The position numbers and the translations under genes are program-made. Shown piece by piece: positions 37,114 to 48,478 of a stretch of 64,000 nt of DNA. Source of the DNA: Boswellia sacra (taxonomy: Eukaryota; Streptophyta; Magnoliopsida; Sapindales; Burseraceae). The stretch lies in assembly GCA_013180625.2 (NCBI GenBank), contig SNVD02015884.1, forward strand, positions 186,001 through 250,000. Direction: 5' to 3'. Each line of letters begins with the position of its first letter. The first letter of the stretch is position 1. Below the pieces are notes generated by a model. It did no database searches. It was given only the letters and a program-made list of their open reading frames with translations, and was not told the origin of the DNA.

Positions 37114-37918
37114 GTCCACAGTGAATAGTATTTATCAATGAAATAAATTTATAAGTAAAGCTGAGAGATCTGAGAAGCAAGACCATTAAAAAAATTTCCC
37201 AAATGTGAATTAATTTATTTTAGAAAAACAAATTATGATGTCTTGACCCAAAAGTAACGCTGGTATGTGATATCATATATCTCACATGTACAAAGTAAAC
37301 GCCAGAAGTAATCAATCACAAAAAGAGCTTCAATAATCAATAAAAAAAGCAGCAATTAAAATTGCAAACTTCCAGTCAAAAAAGTTTTCATCACTTAAAG
37401 ACACTACGATATTGCAGCAAGTTTTGCACGACTGGGGTGATAAAAAAATGCATAGAAATCCTGAAATAATGTAAAGAAGCCATTCCCAAGGACAAGGGGA
37501 AGGTGATAATACTTGAAGTTGTTATTGAAGAAGGAGAAGGGGACAAGTTAAATTTTGTGAAGTTGATGCTAGGCATGGTGATGATGGCTGAGACCAACAA
37601 TGGCAAAGAGAGGACCTTGAAAGAGTGGGACGACTATGTACTTGGGCAGGCAGGGTTTAGAAGATATAATGTTAAACCTATTCGTGCATGCAATATGTTA
37701 TTGAAGCTTATCCTTAGCCTATTTCAGTTGAGTCTATCATTTGTCAATTGCCATGTCATCAGAAATAGAGTCTCTTGAATGCTAAAGTTAAGTATCCATG
37801 GCTAGTTTAGATAATAATGAAGTCAATTGAATTTGCTTTCCAGCAGCTTAGGGATGTGAAATAAAGAGTTTTTGTTATTTTGTCTGTGTATTATAAAGCT
37901 TCCTATATATCTAAGAGG

Positions 37919-38121
37919 GAAATGCTACAGTTCATCTAGGTACTGTCACTTTTTTTGTACAATTTATAAAAATTTTGTACATATGCAAAATTGTAAATGA
38001 ATATATAAAAATTATATTTTGAATATTGATTAAATTTATATTTGTTTTATAATTTTATATATTTATGTATAAAATATATATAAATTGTATAAAAAGTGTA
38101 TCAGGACCTTGATTTACCCTG
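37919..38121. repeat. MITE, GTACAATTTATA type
   Basis: Inverted repeat: ACTTTTTTTGTACAATTTATA-like sequence on the left is mirrored by TATATAAATTGTATAAAAAGTG on the right. The arms are also similar to the element at 45440-45685. No coding sequence. Confidence 0.45.
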
Positions 38122-38398
38122 GTAAACGTAAAACCCATATATAAGCTTTGCATCCAGAATTTTTTTTTCTTTATCTGCTCTACCCTTAAAATACACATCA
38201 AAATCATATTAACATGTGTCCTAACAAGTATTCTTAACACGTATATTAAACCCTAAAAAATTGTATAAATTCTCTTAAAGATTGTGTGTATTTGCTCGAA
38301 ATTTGTAAACTCCCTAAAAAATTAACTGTATAAAAACCATTAAATATACAAATTTCAAGTGAATCTATACAATCTTCAAGGGCTAATATGTGTTCTTA

Positions 38399-39118
38399 GG
38401 ACATGTTTGGTACGCGATATTGTATAGTATAGTATTATATTGTATTATATAACACTGTATTATATAGTACTAAAAATAATGTTATGTCAAAATTACATAG
38501 TGTTTGGTATATTCATATATTGCATTAATTTGTATAAAAAATAACATTTTTTTCAAAAAAGATATACAAAGTATAAATATATTTTTAGTTTATTTATAAA
38601 ATTAGTTATTTAGTAATTTATCAAATAGTTGCTAATTATTGAAAAAATTACTTGGGGTCCAATGCCCCCGCTAGACCTATTAGACAATTTGAGTTTATGA
38701 TGGCATGCTAGGTGCTAATTAGTCCAATAGAGGCAGTGGACCTCCGGTATCACCCAGTGGGGACAGTGACTCCCTTCATCCTTCTTTATTTTTAGAAAAT
38801 AAATTTTAAAATAAATTTGATTTTATAATTTATCTATTAAATACACCTTTATTTATTTTAAAAGTTTTAAAAATTAAAAGGTAGTGTTGGATATATAGAA
38901 TTTTATAGGGATAATTTTGATATTTTTTATAAGTGCTATACAATGTAATACTAATGTCATGGATTAGCTCTACATAATTTAATACAATGTTGATACATCT
39001 AAGGGTTGTACTTTGTATTAATTAATTCTATGCTAAATTAGCACCAAACACATGTATTACACTATTTAATACAATGTAATAAAATAATACTATACAGTGT
39101 TGTGCACCAATCATGACC
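38399..39118. mobile_element. PIF/Harbinger-like MITE, 720 bp
   Basis: The left end GGACATGTTTGGTACGCGAT and the inverted right end GGTCATGATTGGTGCACAAC match imperfectly, followed in both arms by GTATAGTAT-type AT-rich sequence. It is flanked by TTA at 38396-38398 and 39119-39121. A GC-richer patch at 38650-38785 may be a nested insertion. No transposase frame. Confidence 0.5.
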
Positions 39119-39599
39119 TTAAGACACAAGTTAAGACTACTCTTTTATAATATAAGCATCAACATGAGAAAAATCAATTTAGTTAAAGACAAGAAGATAA
39201 AACCATTATGGAGCGCTATACTAGCAAATCATTAACGTATTGTCCAACCCAAAGAAGCAAAACATATATGCTAGTAAATAAAAGTTTGGTGAAGAAATAA
39301 GGAAAACATTGTTGGAAAGCAATATTAAAAGAATGAATCAGGGTAGATGGTGGCCAGTCTAATTACTGAATTTAAAAAACATAAGCATTACTGAGGACGT
39401 CCTCCACTACATGTCATTAACATTTAATTAACTCAAGCTTTATCATGAATCATCGATAGTGCTAGTACTCTGTTCAGGTTCCATTTAAAGAAATATTAAT
39501 TATTCTCCTGATGAAAAGTTTGATGTCTATTAACCACCACTTCTGATTAAATTATATAGAAGAAGAACATAAAGGAGAAATAGTGTGGAATATTCACCC

Positions 39600-40281
39600 A
39601 ACAAAAAAAAAAGCAGGTGATGGTCAGATGGTAATGCAAGAGGAAGAAGAGAAACCCGGCTAAGCAAGTGGACTTAATTTAATTCTCTAATACCATCATT
39701 TAAGGTTGTCCTGAGGTGTTGGTGGCGGTATTGGGACTGCTTTAGAGTTGATGGTGAAAGCTTTTCCTTGGATTAAAGGCATCAACTTTGATCTTCCTCA
39801 TGTAGTCTCTATGTCAGAGGAGCGCCATGGAGTTGGGCATGCAGGAGGTGAAATGTTTGAGATTGTTCCCAAGGCTGACGCTATTTTCATCGTGGTTGGT
39901 ACATTATTAATTTTGCTTTCTTTGCATCTTATTGTATTCTTAACCAAAAAAAAAAAAAAAAAGAGGTTTTGCACGATTAGGGAGATGATGAATTCATAGA
40001 AATCCTGAAAAGATGTAAAGAAGCAATATTTCCAAAGGACAAGAAGAAGGTGATAATAGTTGAAACAATTATTGAAGAAGAAGGAGAAGAAGAAGAAGGC
40101 AATAAATTAAGTTTGTGAGATTGATGGTAGACATGGTGATGATGGCTCACACTAGCAACAGCAAAGAGAGGACCTTGAAGGAATGGAACTATGTTATTGG
40201 GCAAGCAGGACTTAGCAGATATAATGTTGAATCCTTGAATGTATTCAAGCAGTCCAATCTGTTATAGAGGCTTATCCCTAG
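39600..40281 (+). pseudogene. O-methyltransferase OMT-8, heavily deleted
   Basis: About 39608-39660 recalls the acidic OMT N-terminus. The body from there to about residue 177 is missing. 39690-39894 covers the SAM loop region with a 28-bp loss (GGTTGTCCTGAGGTG joined to TTGGTGGCGG), then AFPWIKGINFDLPHV and the exon end ATCGTG/GTTGGT. The intron has shrunk to about 70 bp with a 19-A run and no AG acceptor at the right place. The exon 2 relic runs 39966-40281; HDW has become HD-stop, and frame breaks follow. The array-type 5' flank is still readable at 39290-39600. Confidence 0.8.
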
Positions 40282-40451
40282 CTACCTATTTCGATTGTGT
40301 CTCTTGCATGTCATCACAAATGCTGGCAGATTTGAAGTACATAGTTCAGAATAGTTCCGATCATGATTTTGATTGTATTTCCAACATTATTGGGTTGCCA
40401 TTATGTGATGAGAATCTTGAATAAATCTGAGAACAGTACTCATGACTTAGA

Positions 40452-40867
40452 GCGCTTTTGTTTGGGTTTCTCTACTAGTCAAAAGAGCTTAATTTTTTAA
40501 TGTCAAAAGCTTTTTTAAAATTAGTTTGCATCTGTTTGGTTGTTACTTGAGAAGAACTTATAAATGATTAAAAAAGTTGTTTTACGTCTACTAAGAGAAG
40601 CTCAAAATTGAGGCTTTTAGTAAAAGCTCTTTTTTAGCTTTTTTAAAGTTTTAAAATGGGAAAGATACCCTCATTTAATGTTAAATATTTTACTTTATTC
40701 TTTCTTTATAACAAAATTCTATTTTGATAATTTAATTATAATAAGTTCTTCTATACTTATCTCATCAAACAATCAATAACTATTTAATAAAAACTCTACT
40801 TATAAAAGCTCTATCAAAAAGATCTACTTGGATAAGCTCTACTTGAAGAAGTTGAAACAAATAGACC
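40452..40867. repeat. hAT-like MITE, 416 bp
   Basis: The ends GCGCTTTTGTTTGGGTTTCT and (inverted) GGTCTATTTGTTTCAACTTC are similar. Both arms contain AAGAGCTT/AGAGCTTTTA-type motifs. CTTAGA occurs on both sides (40446-40451 and 40868-40873), possibly part of an 8-bp target duplication. No coding sequence. Confidence 0.4.
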
Positions 40868-40873
40868 CTTAGA

Positions 40874-41224
40874 CTCCCTCTAAAGGTTGTTTAAAGTGTG
40901 TGAGACAGACTGATGTACCATTTATTTATTTGTAGTACTTTAAACTCAAACCTATTTGAATATTTTTTTAATGGAATTTTTAATGATCCTTAACAGAGAT
41001 GGGAGATATTGGAATTTTCAAAATCAGAGATGGTCATGTGGGATTTTGGTAAACCTTAGAAGAGGTTTGTGAAATTAACCCCTTTTTTTTATTATAATAC
41101 TTAAAACATACTTAAGATCAACCATATTTCTGTTTTGGCCCACTCCCATAATAACAATGTATCATTTGTCTGCACTAATGGCGAGTTAGTGATGAAGATT
41201 GGCACTAACTATTAATGTTGAAAA
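40874..41224. other. AT-rich spacer with half of a MITE
   Basis: 40975-41085 contains TTTGTGAAATTAACCCC, the end type of a MULE-like MITE, without its partner end. Nothing else is recognised. Confidence 0.35.
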
Positions 41225-41229
41225 TCTAA

Positions 41230-42495
41230 GGGCCCGTTTATTTTGGGCTCTGAAATCTGAATCTGAATAGATTTCAGTAGTTGAAAAATTTAGGTCCGTT
41301 TATTTTGGGCTCTGATCACTTTTTTTCAAACATATATGTTTGAATGAATAAAGTGAAAAAAAATCCACTTTTTTTATTGAAAACATCTAGATGTAATAAA
41401 ATACCATAAATACCCTTATACAAAAATACTTTTAATTTGAAAAAGTGAAATGTCATTAATGCCCCCTTATATTATCAACCAAACTTATGTTTACTGTAAA
41501 ACCCTAGACGCCCTTCACCTCTTCTCTCCTCTGTGCAAGCCGGCACCGACGACCAAACCAGCGGGTATCTTTGATAAAATACATACCGAAACAATCCTCT
41601 CTTCATGATCTACACAACCATTAAAATATTTTTAGATAGTTTATCATTGTTTCGCCGCAAAAGGCACATAAAGATGGTGACATCGAATCTTTCCTGGCTT
41701 CCAAGAGCCAAATGTCACTTCATTTGGCAAAAGTAATCCGGCAGACTTGTAGATCGTGAAGAGCTGATCGTTCTGATATTGTTGTTGTCATCAGATACGC
41801 AAAATCGATAATAACCGGCAACAGAGGACGCGGTGGCTTCAGATTTTTCTCGGCTTCTAATAGTGGAACTCCACTCCATTTGTCAAAACTAATCCGTTAG
41901 GCTTGTTTAACGTGAAGAGTCGATTGCTCTGGTATTTGTGTTGTCACTAGATGTACGACATCAGCGGCCAACTACGACGGAGGACATGGTGGCTCTGATC
42001 CAAAATTTCAATTTTTTTTATTTGAAATAAATAACTAAGAAGATAACATTATTTATATTTTATATGTAAAAATATAATACAAACATTTATTACTTATTTT
42101 ATATGTAACTAAATTTTAAATTTTTTTAAATAAATAAAAATAATTAGTACAATATAATTTATTTAATTGTTAGAATTTTGATTTAATTTTATAAAATATA
42201 CATTTTTCAAGGGATAATTATAAATAAATATTAACTATTTAAATGAAAAAAGAATTTTAGTTTAATTTTATTAACGATTTAAATTTTAAAGAATTGTAAT
42301 AAATATAATACAAACATTCTATATTTTAACAAGGATAAAAAAGTCAAATTAAAGTTAAAATATTTCCTCGTCACTTTTTTTAAAATGGTAGCTAAAAAAG
42401 CAAACAAACATGTTATTAAGTGGTGTAAATTAAGTCCTAAAAAGTGTTTAGATCTAAAAAGTGTTCAATAATTGAAACAAGCACCACCTAAGGCT
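41230..42495. repeat. Probable hAT-type non-autonomous element with internal tandem duplication
   Basis: The left end GGGCCCGTTTATTTTGGGCT (repeated 70 bp further in) is opposed at about 42495 by an inverted GGTGGTGCTTGTTTCAATTA. Inside, two diverged copies of a unit of about 165 bp lie in tandem (about 41688-41848 and 41855-42000), each with GTCACTTCATTTGGCAAAAG-like and GAAGAGY-GATCGYTCTG-like parts and ending GAGGACRYGGTGGCT. The unit is GC-richer than the rest and might derive from gene sequence. Target duplication not found. Confidence 0.4.
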
Positions 42496-43740
42496 AATTA
42501 ATGAAATAAATCTCTTCACCATGATATGCTTAGTAGTTAGTACTATTATTATATATTATATTTAATTAGAGCAAATGAGTGGTAGATAAAATATTATTCA
42601 TTTAATTATTATTATGTCACACAATATTTTAAATAGAATGGATATTTTAACATATATTTTTTACACAAATTTATGACTCTCAATCTCAACAAATAATTTT
42701 TAGAAGAAATCTTAACAATCATTTTTTGGAGAAATGATAAATGCTACATCTACAACTTATTTACAACTAATTTTGTCACACTATTTGAATTAAAAAATAT
42801 TATTTGATATATAATAATCATGTCATACTATTTAACATCTTCAATTTATTTTTATTTTCTTTTATCCAATAACATTTTGCCAACTCAGATCAGGGGCGAA
42901 GTCACGTTCATGCCTGATGTAGCTGCGACCAACCAACCCCCACCCACCAACCCCCCACTTTTCCTAAATTGACCCTATATTTCTCTATGTGAAATACCAT
43001 GAAACCGCGTAGTGTGGCCTCCCCAAGAGTTTTTAATGGACAATATAAATATGGATAGTGGCCAAAATAGATATTTTAGTTAAATGGTCTCCACTTTTAA
43101 CTAACTTTTATACTCTCTCACATATCCTTTTTCTTTTAAAATATTAATTAATTTTTCTTTCCTACTTAAAAGTTGATTTATCTCCTTTCCTATTTAATTA
43201 CTTATTTATCTTTTCTTTTTGTTATATATATTATTAATTTACGTTTCTTTCTCCTTTTAAATAATAATTTTTGTTCTCCTTTTTCTATTTTAAATTTGAT
43301 TTCTTAAACTAAGAAATGTACTTCTTCTCTTACCTCACCTCCTCAAATTCCATGCAATAAATTTGGCTCTTTCAACTTTGAGGAGGAAATAAAAAAAAAA
43401 AAAAAAAACCTTGAGCTTCTCATGTGCATGGTTTTGTACATTGAAAATTACATGACTTTGTATATTGAAAACGAAATTGAAAATACATTTAACAGAAAAT
43501 CAATTATACATGATTTTTGGGAAGAATATTAAATTCTATTTTGACACCAAATAATAAAAATTATTAAGATTTTCATTTTTTTCTGAATAGAATATAATCA
43601 TGTTTTTTTATTCTTTTAAAAGTAATTGCTATTATGCATTTTACAATTTTAATTTGGTGTAAAAGAAAAATTATAAGTCAAATGATAAGTCAACTTTAAT
43701 TCGAAGTTCAATCGTTAAAGAAAAATTTAAAAGTACAGCC
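42496..43740. other. AT-rich intergenic DNA with repeat scraps
   Basis: 42740-42860 resembles a family A MITE arm (CTACAACTTATTTACAACTA). 42890-43035 has a GC-rich scrap (GGGGCGAAGTCACGTTCATG) like that at 283-345. A poly-A run is at 43389-43407. No gene. Confidence 0.4.
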
Positions 43741-43744
43741 AGCT

Positions 43745-44900
43745 TGTGGTGCTAGAACAACAGTGCCCGAAATGATTGAACTTCGAAGGTTATTGTCTTG
43801 ATGGTGTTGTCCGCTTGTTGCATGTTAGTAGTGGTTAGATGGTCGTGGTAGTGCTTTAAGGATGTTGGTAAAAGTTTTTTCATGGATTAGACGTCTAGTT
43901 TACGAGAGAGTCTTAGGTGTATCTGTTGTAATACTGACGTGGTACAGCAAGTCAATGGGATGCATCCTATTTCTCCATGTTTATTGGATTAGTATAAGCA
44001 TTCTATTATTTTAAGATATATAAGATTAATTGTGATTGATATCAAATATGTATCGAGAGAATATATATTCATTGATTTATGATCATCACACGGTAGTGGT
44101 TCATTTTTGTTGTACCTAAATCAAGTAATCTAATATATGATCTATTTTGAACATATGAAAAGAGTGCAATCATTTACTCGTTGTATTGCATAGGAAGTCC
44201 TAACCTTCTTACCCCCTCACCCATATGCACCTATATAAATAATTGAATTGGCTCATTGATAGTTTGTTTCTTCTATATATCTTTCTCTTTGCAGCCATGA
44301 ACTTCACTATAAACATCAAACCCATTTGTAGTTCTTGGCAGTTACACCTATCAACTTCGGTTCCAAGTATGAGTTATGCATGTTTGATAGTGTTGATGCT
44401 ATTTTCGTCATTGTCGGTAGGAATAATATTAAACCTAGAATTCATCTACAATTAACATTTCTTATAACCCGAGTTGGCAAACTATTAATGGATGAATAAT
44501 TATCATGTCATGTGTTTTAATCTCTTTTATTTATATTTATTTTTTACCCATCCAGTGAAATTTTATCAACTCAGATTGTAAAAAATATTAATTATAAAAA
44601 AGTTATAAGTGTAGCATTACTCTGATGGTCGACATATCCTTTCTATATCGTCATGCTTAAAAGTACTATTAATTGATATACACATTGCGAATTCTATGCA
44701 TTGGGTTTGCATGAATGGGGAGATGAACTGATGAAGAATGCATCCAAGCATCTTGAAGAAATGCAAAGAAGAAATTCAAAAGGATTACTAAAGGTGGTAG
44801 TCGTCGTTGAAACTATTGTACTATTGAATAGGAAATTAAAAGGGTTCCATCCATGTAAGTCTTTGCACAGTTAATGATAGCATGGCAATAATGGCTATAC
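43745..44900 (+). pseudogene. O-methyltransferase OMT-9, very decayed
   Basis: Pieces in the right order: 43749-43790 (AGAACAACAGTGCCCGAAATG, as in OMT codons 171-178), about 43850-43905 (the GGGACTGCTTT...TTTCCTTGGATTAGAGG region), 44330-44425 (end of exon 1, GTTGATGCTATTTTCGTCAT), and 44702-44895 (exon 2 start GTTTGCATGAATGGGGAGAT, then AAGAAATGCAAAGAAGAAAT and GGTAGTCGTCGTTGAAACTA). Many indels and a 400-bp insertion at about 43920-44330. It is the oldest-looking member and marks the right edge of the array. Confidence 0.65.
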
Positions 44901-47900
44901 ATAAAGTAAGGTCCCCCATTAATTGAAAAAGCACATAAAACTTAATTGACTTCAACAATAAAAGATGAATACATGCATACAAGACAGATGGTAAATCCCC
45001 ATTTCTCCAATTTAAGGATCGGAGCCCTCTTAATTGACTTTTCGTTTCTTGTGGTTTCATTAATAATCTTACATTTAAAGTTTAACATTAATGGCACTCA
45101 TGATTTGTTCATTCATTAATTTCCATATAAATCAGATTCTAAACAATATCAGCGACTAATGTGACAAGGTAGAAAATTTACATTCATTAATTTTCATATA
45201 TATTAGTCGAATTCTAAACAACATATCAAAAACCCATAAAAATATTACTCATGTAACACCTGAAAATTTGAGGTGTCAAGGAAGATATATCACTCTTCAA
45301 TCGTCCTTTCAAATTTGGGACGCAGAATTCTTTACACTTCAATTCAACCCAAACCTAACAACCTTTTATATTTACAACTACATACGACTAAAGGTTTTGA
45401 AGAACTGCATGTATATTTCTTCAACGACTACTTATAGTTACATACAAGTAAAATAGAAGGGTTATGCTACAATACATCCAGTGCATTTCATGCATCGGTG
45501 ATTTTTTGTATAAAATTTGAAAAAATACATATAAAACTCGAAAATTTTACAAAAAAAAAATAATAAAACTCCTGATTCTCGAACTTTATATTTATTTTTC
45601 TGAATTTTACATAAAAATTCTCAAACTTTATACAAAAAAATACCGGGTGCATGCCATGCACCTTATAATTTTTCTCAAAATAGAATAGTAATATTAATAT
45701 ACAAAAAAATCAACTTGTATAATTAAACTTAGATAATTTGACCTGATACAAAATCATTATTACATTATTTTAAAAAAACCCATATAAATAATAATATGCA
45801 ACATAATATACATTGGTATAAAATTTTGACAATAAATAAATAATTCATCCAATGTGAAAAAACATGATTCACATGTATGAGAGTAATGGGTGATGAAATT
45901 GTCAATAACATATATGGCGAAATCCAGGCAAGATTTACCGGACCATACATGCAATAAATGCTACTTTGAATGCAAGATTGATTGCTAGTGACTAGCTAGC
46001 AAGATTTCAAAATATAATGGCATTCTTCCATCAATATTTTGGCAGTGACACCTAGCAATCTATTTATGAATCCATCATTAAATTTCGATCGTTTCATAGA
46101 TTGCTAGAACACTCGATGTGAAAGCAATTCGTCAAAATATATAATTTAACTTTCGGTAATTTGTGTGCTTTGTTTTTTTTTCGTTTAACATATCAAAACC
46201 TTGCATTTAGATATTCCTAATCAATCTTTACCATCTGGCATCTGATTTCATTTCATGAGTGTTCATATATTATTATGTTAATCAAATCAAAAGAAAGTTA
46301 ATAGTACTAAATGTCCTTGTCTGTTTTGTCTCAAAGTTAGATGGAAATTAGCTAATTAAGATAGAAAAAGCATCAATTTCATAAATGTCCTAGTTTATCT
46401 CAATGTTAGACGGAAAACACGTTTACAACAAAATCATTTTCTTCCATAATCTTTCTCTCAGTTATCCAACTCCTTGTTTATTTACGAATTTTGTCTTATC
46501 ACTTATTAAAGAGGGGACGAATATGGATCAAACAATTCATAAATCAGACAATTATTTGTTTATATAGTTTTTTTCATTTTGGTTTCGCATATATAAAAAT
46601 GCGAAACTCTTTTTTAAAATATCATTTTATATCAGAATCATACAAAATAAGTGATAAAGGTATAATTTGTATAGAATTATCTAGTCAATTAAAACATTTT
46701 GATACTGAAAATGAGAGTAAAGTCTTTATCGATCAGATTAATATAAAGAATCCATTATTTAAAAAATTAAGCCACCACTTACAATAAAAATACATAAATT
46801 AAATTCTACTTCTTGATGATGTGGCTTCAAATATTAATCTTATTGGTAACCCAATTTTTCATCCAAGACTCACGTTTGCTTAAATTTTACATTTTGTATA
46901 CCAATTTTTTGTATTGTTAGTATTTAACTTTTTGTCAGATTTTGAAAAAAATCTTTTTGTTGTAGTTTCATTAAATCAATTAGTTTTAAAAATTGAGTTT
47001 ATGGTTTTCTTCTTCTTCTTCTCTTTCCCTCTCTTCTTCCTTCTCTGGTTTTTGGGTGGGCAACAATGGCCATGCGTGAGGGGAGTTAGTGTTTGCGAAG
47101 TACGGCCAAATGTGCTGATCAAGTGCCATCTTTTATTACCCACACATCAAACAAAATCGAAAAGAAGTTTAGATTTAGGGTGTGAAAAGTGTATTTTGAG
47201 ATTCATATAATCCCACCCTTTTGAAAAATAAAAATTGTATATTCATAATCATTGTCTATCAAATTGATATTCCACAGGTTTTTCTGGTTGTCGAGCTTAG
47301 GTGCTCTACAGCATAAAAATAAATATCTAGTCATAGAACTTTGAAGCCTGATAACTTCAGAATTGTTTATATTGTTAACTAGTTGTTAATTATGCAAACT
47401 ATTTTTTTTAAGTCATTGTTTTCAATACCCCATAATTTTGATTATTTTAAAATTCATCCTAATTTCTTTGCTGGCTGTTCATATTAGGCAATATCACTGC
47501 TTACACACTCTTAATTAGGATGGAAAGGGAGATATAAAGTGATGCAGAAAAATAAAAAAAGATCCGTTTCTTAGAAAAAAAAATTTTATGTTTCAATAAT
47601 TTCGTGAAATAAAAGATAATTATAAAGGTGATAAAAATTGAAAGAGAGAATTATTAATTTATGAATTTATAAATACAATTTTTTTCGTAATTTAAAAGCT
47701 GAAAATGTTTAGAAATTATATTTATTATATTTTTACAAATTAAATTAAATTTTTTAAAATTTACTTGTTTTAATTATTATGAACTGTCATACATGTTGAC
47801 GTTGATTTTTCGTTAAACAGGCGAATTGCATGTTGAGGGATCTTTGAGAATTGCTGCAAATGATTCTACCAAAAATAAAGTAAAAACAAACGTGAAGAGA

Positions 47901-48374
47901 GTGTCGACGATGTTGTTGACAATCCCTCCACGTGTAATTCATTTGGTTGACAAAAAATCAGCGTCAGCAATACCAAACAGATTTTATGTGCTTCCATTTG
48001 ACGCAAAAAAAAAAATCATAATTAAATGCATATTCATATTTTCTATTTATATACTATTTATTTCTTGGATTTTTATATATTTTTATTTTAAAATAAAAAT
48101 ATAAACATAAAATTCATAACCAACACAATGAAAATGGTAAATATTTTTATAAACAGATCCTACGCAGGGGGTTTGTGAGGTGGAACAAAAATTACAGAAG
48201 GTGTAAAGAGGAGTCAAACTAGTGTGGAAATTTGTCATCAAATAGCAAGTAAAACATTTGAGGAGACCAATGCTGACGCAGACAAAACTGTACCTTATCA
48301 TAAGTTATCGCATTTTCGTCCCACGTTACCTCACCTTTTACTTCTCACTTCACTTCCATTTCCATTTATTTAAC
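44901..48374. other. Intergenic DNA between the OMT array and GGR
   Basis: Apart from a MITE at 45440-45685, this is AT-rich DNA without a supported gene. 46315-46410 holds a degenerate direct repeat with AAATGTCCTWGT and TCAAWGTTAGAYGGAAA. The frames at 46491-46787 and 46914-47210 are low-complexity and lack recognisable domains. The last 500 bp before 48375 are likely the GGR promoter (CCCACGTTACC near 48320). Confidence 0.45.
45440..45685. repeat. MITE, TTTTTTGTATAAARTTTG type
   Basis: The left arm GCATCGGTGATTTTTTGTAT is mirrored by an inverted right arm GCACCCGGTATTTTTTTGTA. TGCATTTCATGCA and TGCATGCCATGCA sit at matching places outside. The hairpin is about 220 bp and non-coding. Confidence 0.55.
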
Positions 48375-48382
48375 TATAAATA
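48375..48382 (+). promoter_or_regulatory. TATA box of GGR
   Basis: TATAAATA about 100 bp before the ATG at 48479, giving a leader of about 70 nt. Confidence 0.55.
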
Positions 48383-48478
48383 TATGCGCATTCCACCGTT
48401 TCCACGCTTCATTGCTTGCACTTCGCAGTCAGATTACAGACGAAAGATTAAAAAATATTAAAAAGAAAGCAAAGAACG

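Larger units (their letters stand above)
33615..37717 (+). pseudogene. O-methyltransferase OMT-7, exons 3 kb apart, broken
   Basis: Exon 1 starts at 33615 with an ATG and a run of GAAGCA repeats coding Glu-Ala, and meets a TAG stop at 33723-33725 (codon 37). Further lesions are a lost base near 33745, a TAA near 33813, and altered frame near 34085. Exon 1 ends at 34401 with a GTTAGT donor. 34075-34401 still reads as OMT (LVDIGGGDGT, AFPWIRGVNFDLPHV). A matching exon 2 is found only at 37418-37717 (after TTGCAG), also frameshifted by an extra A near 37446. Between them lies a UDP-glycosyltransferase pseudogene (35332-37113) on the same strand. Whether the two exons were once one gene is inferred from order, strand and the absence of any other exon 2. 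Confidence 0.8.

Noticed and set aside
44836..45060. Minus-strand 74-codon frame near OMT-9
   Set aside because: It overlaps the decayed OMT-9 exon 2 and AT-rich flank, with no recognisable domain.
46491..47210. Two 98-codon frames between the OMT array and GGR
   Set aside because: AT-rich, low-complexity, no domain, and no promoter or splice context that I can support.
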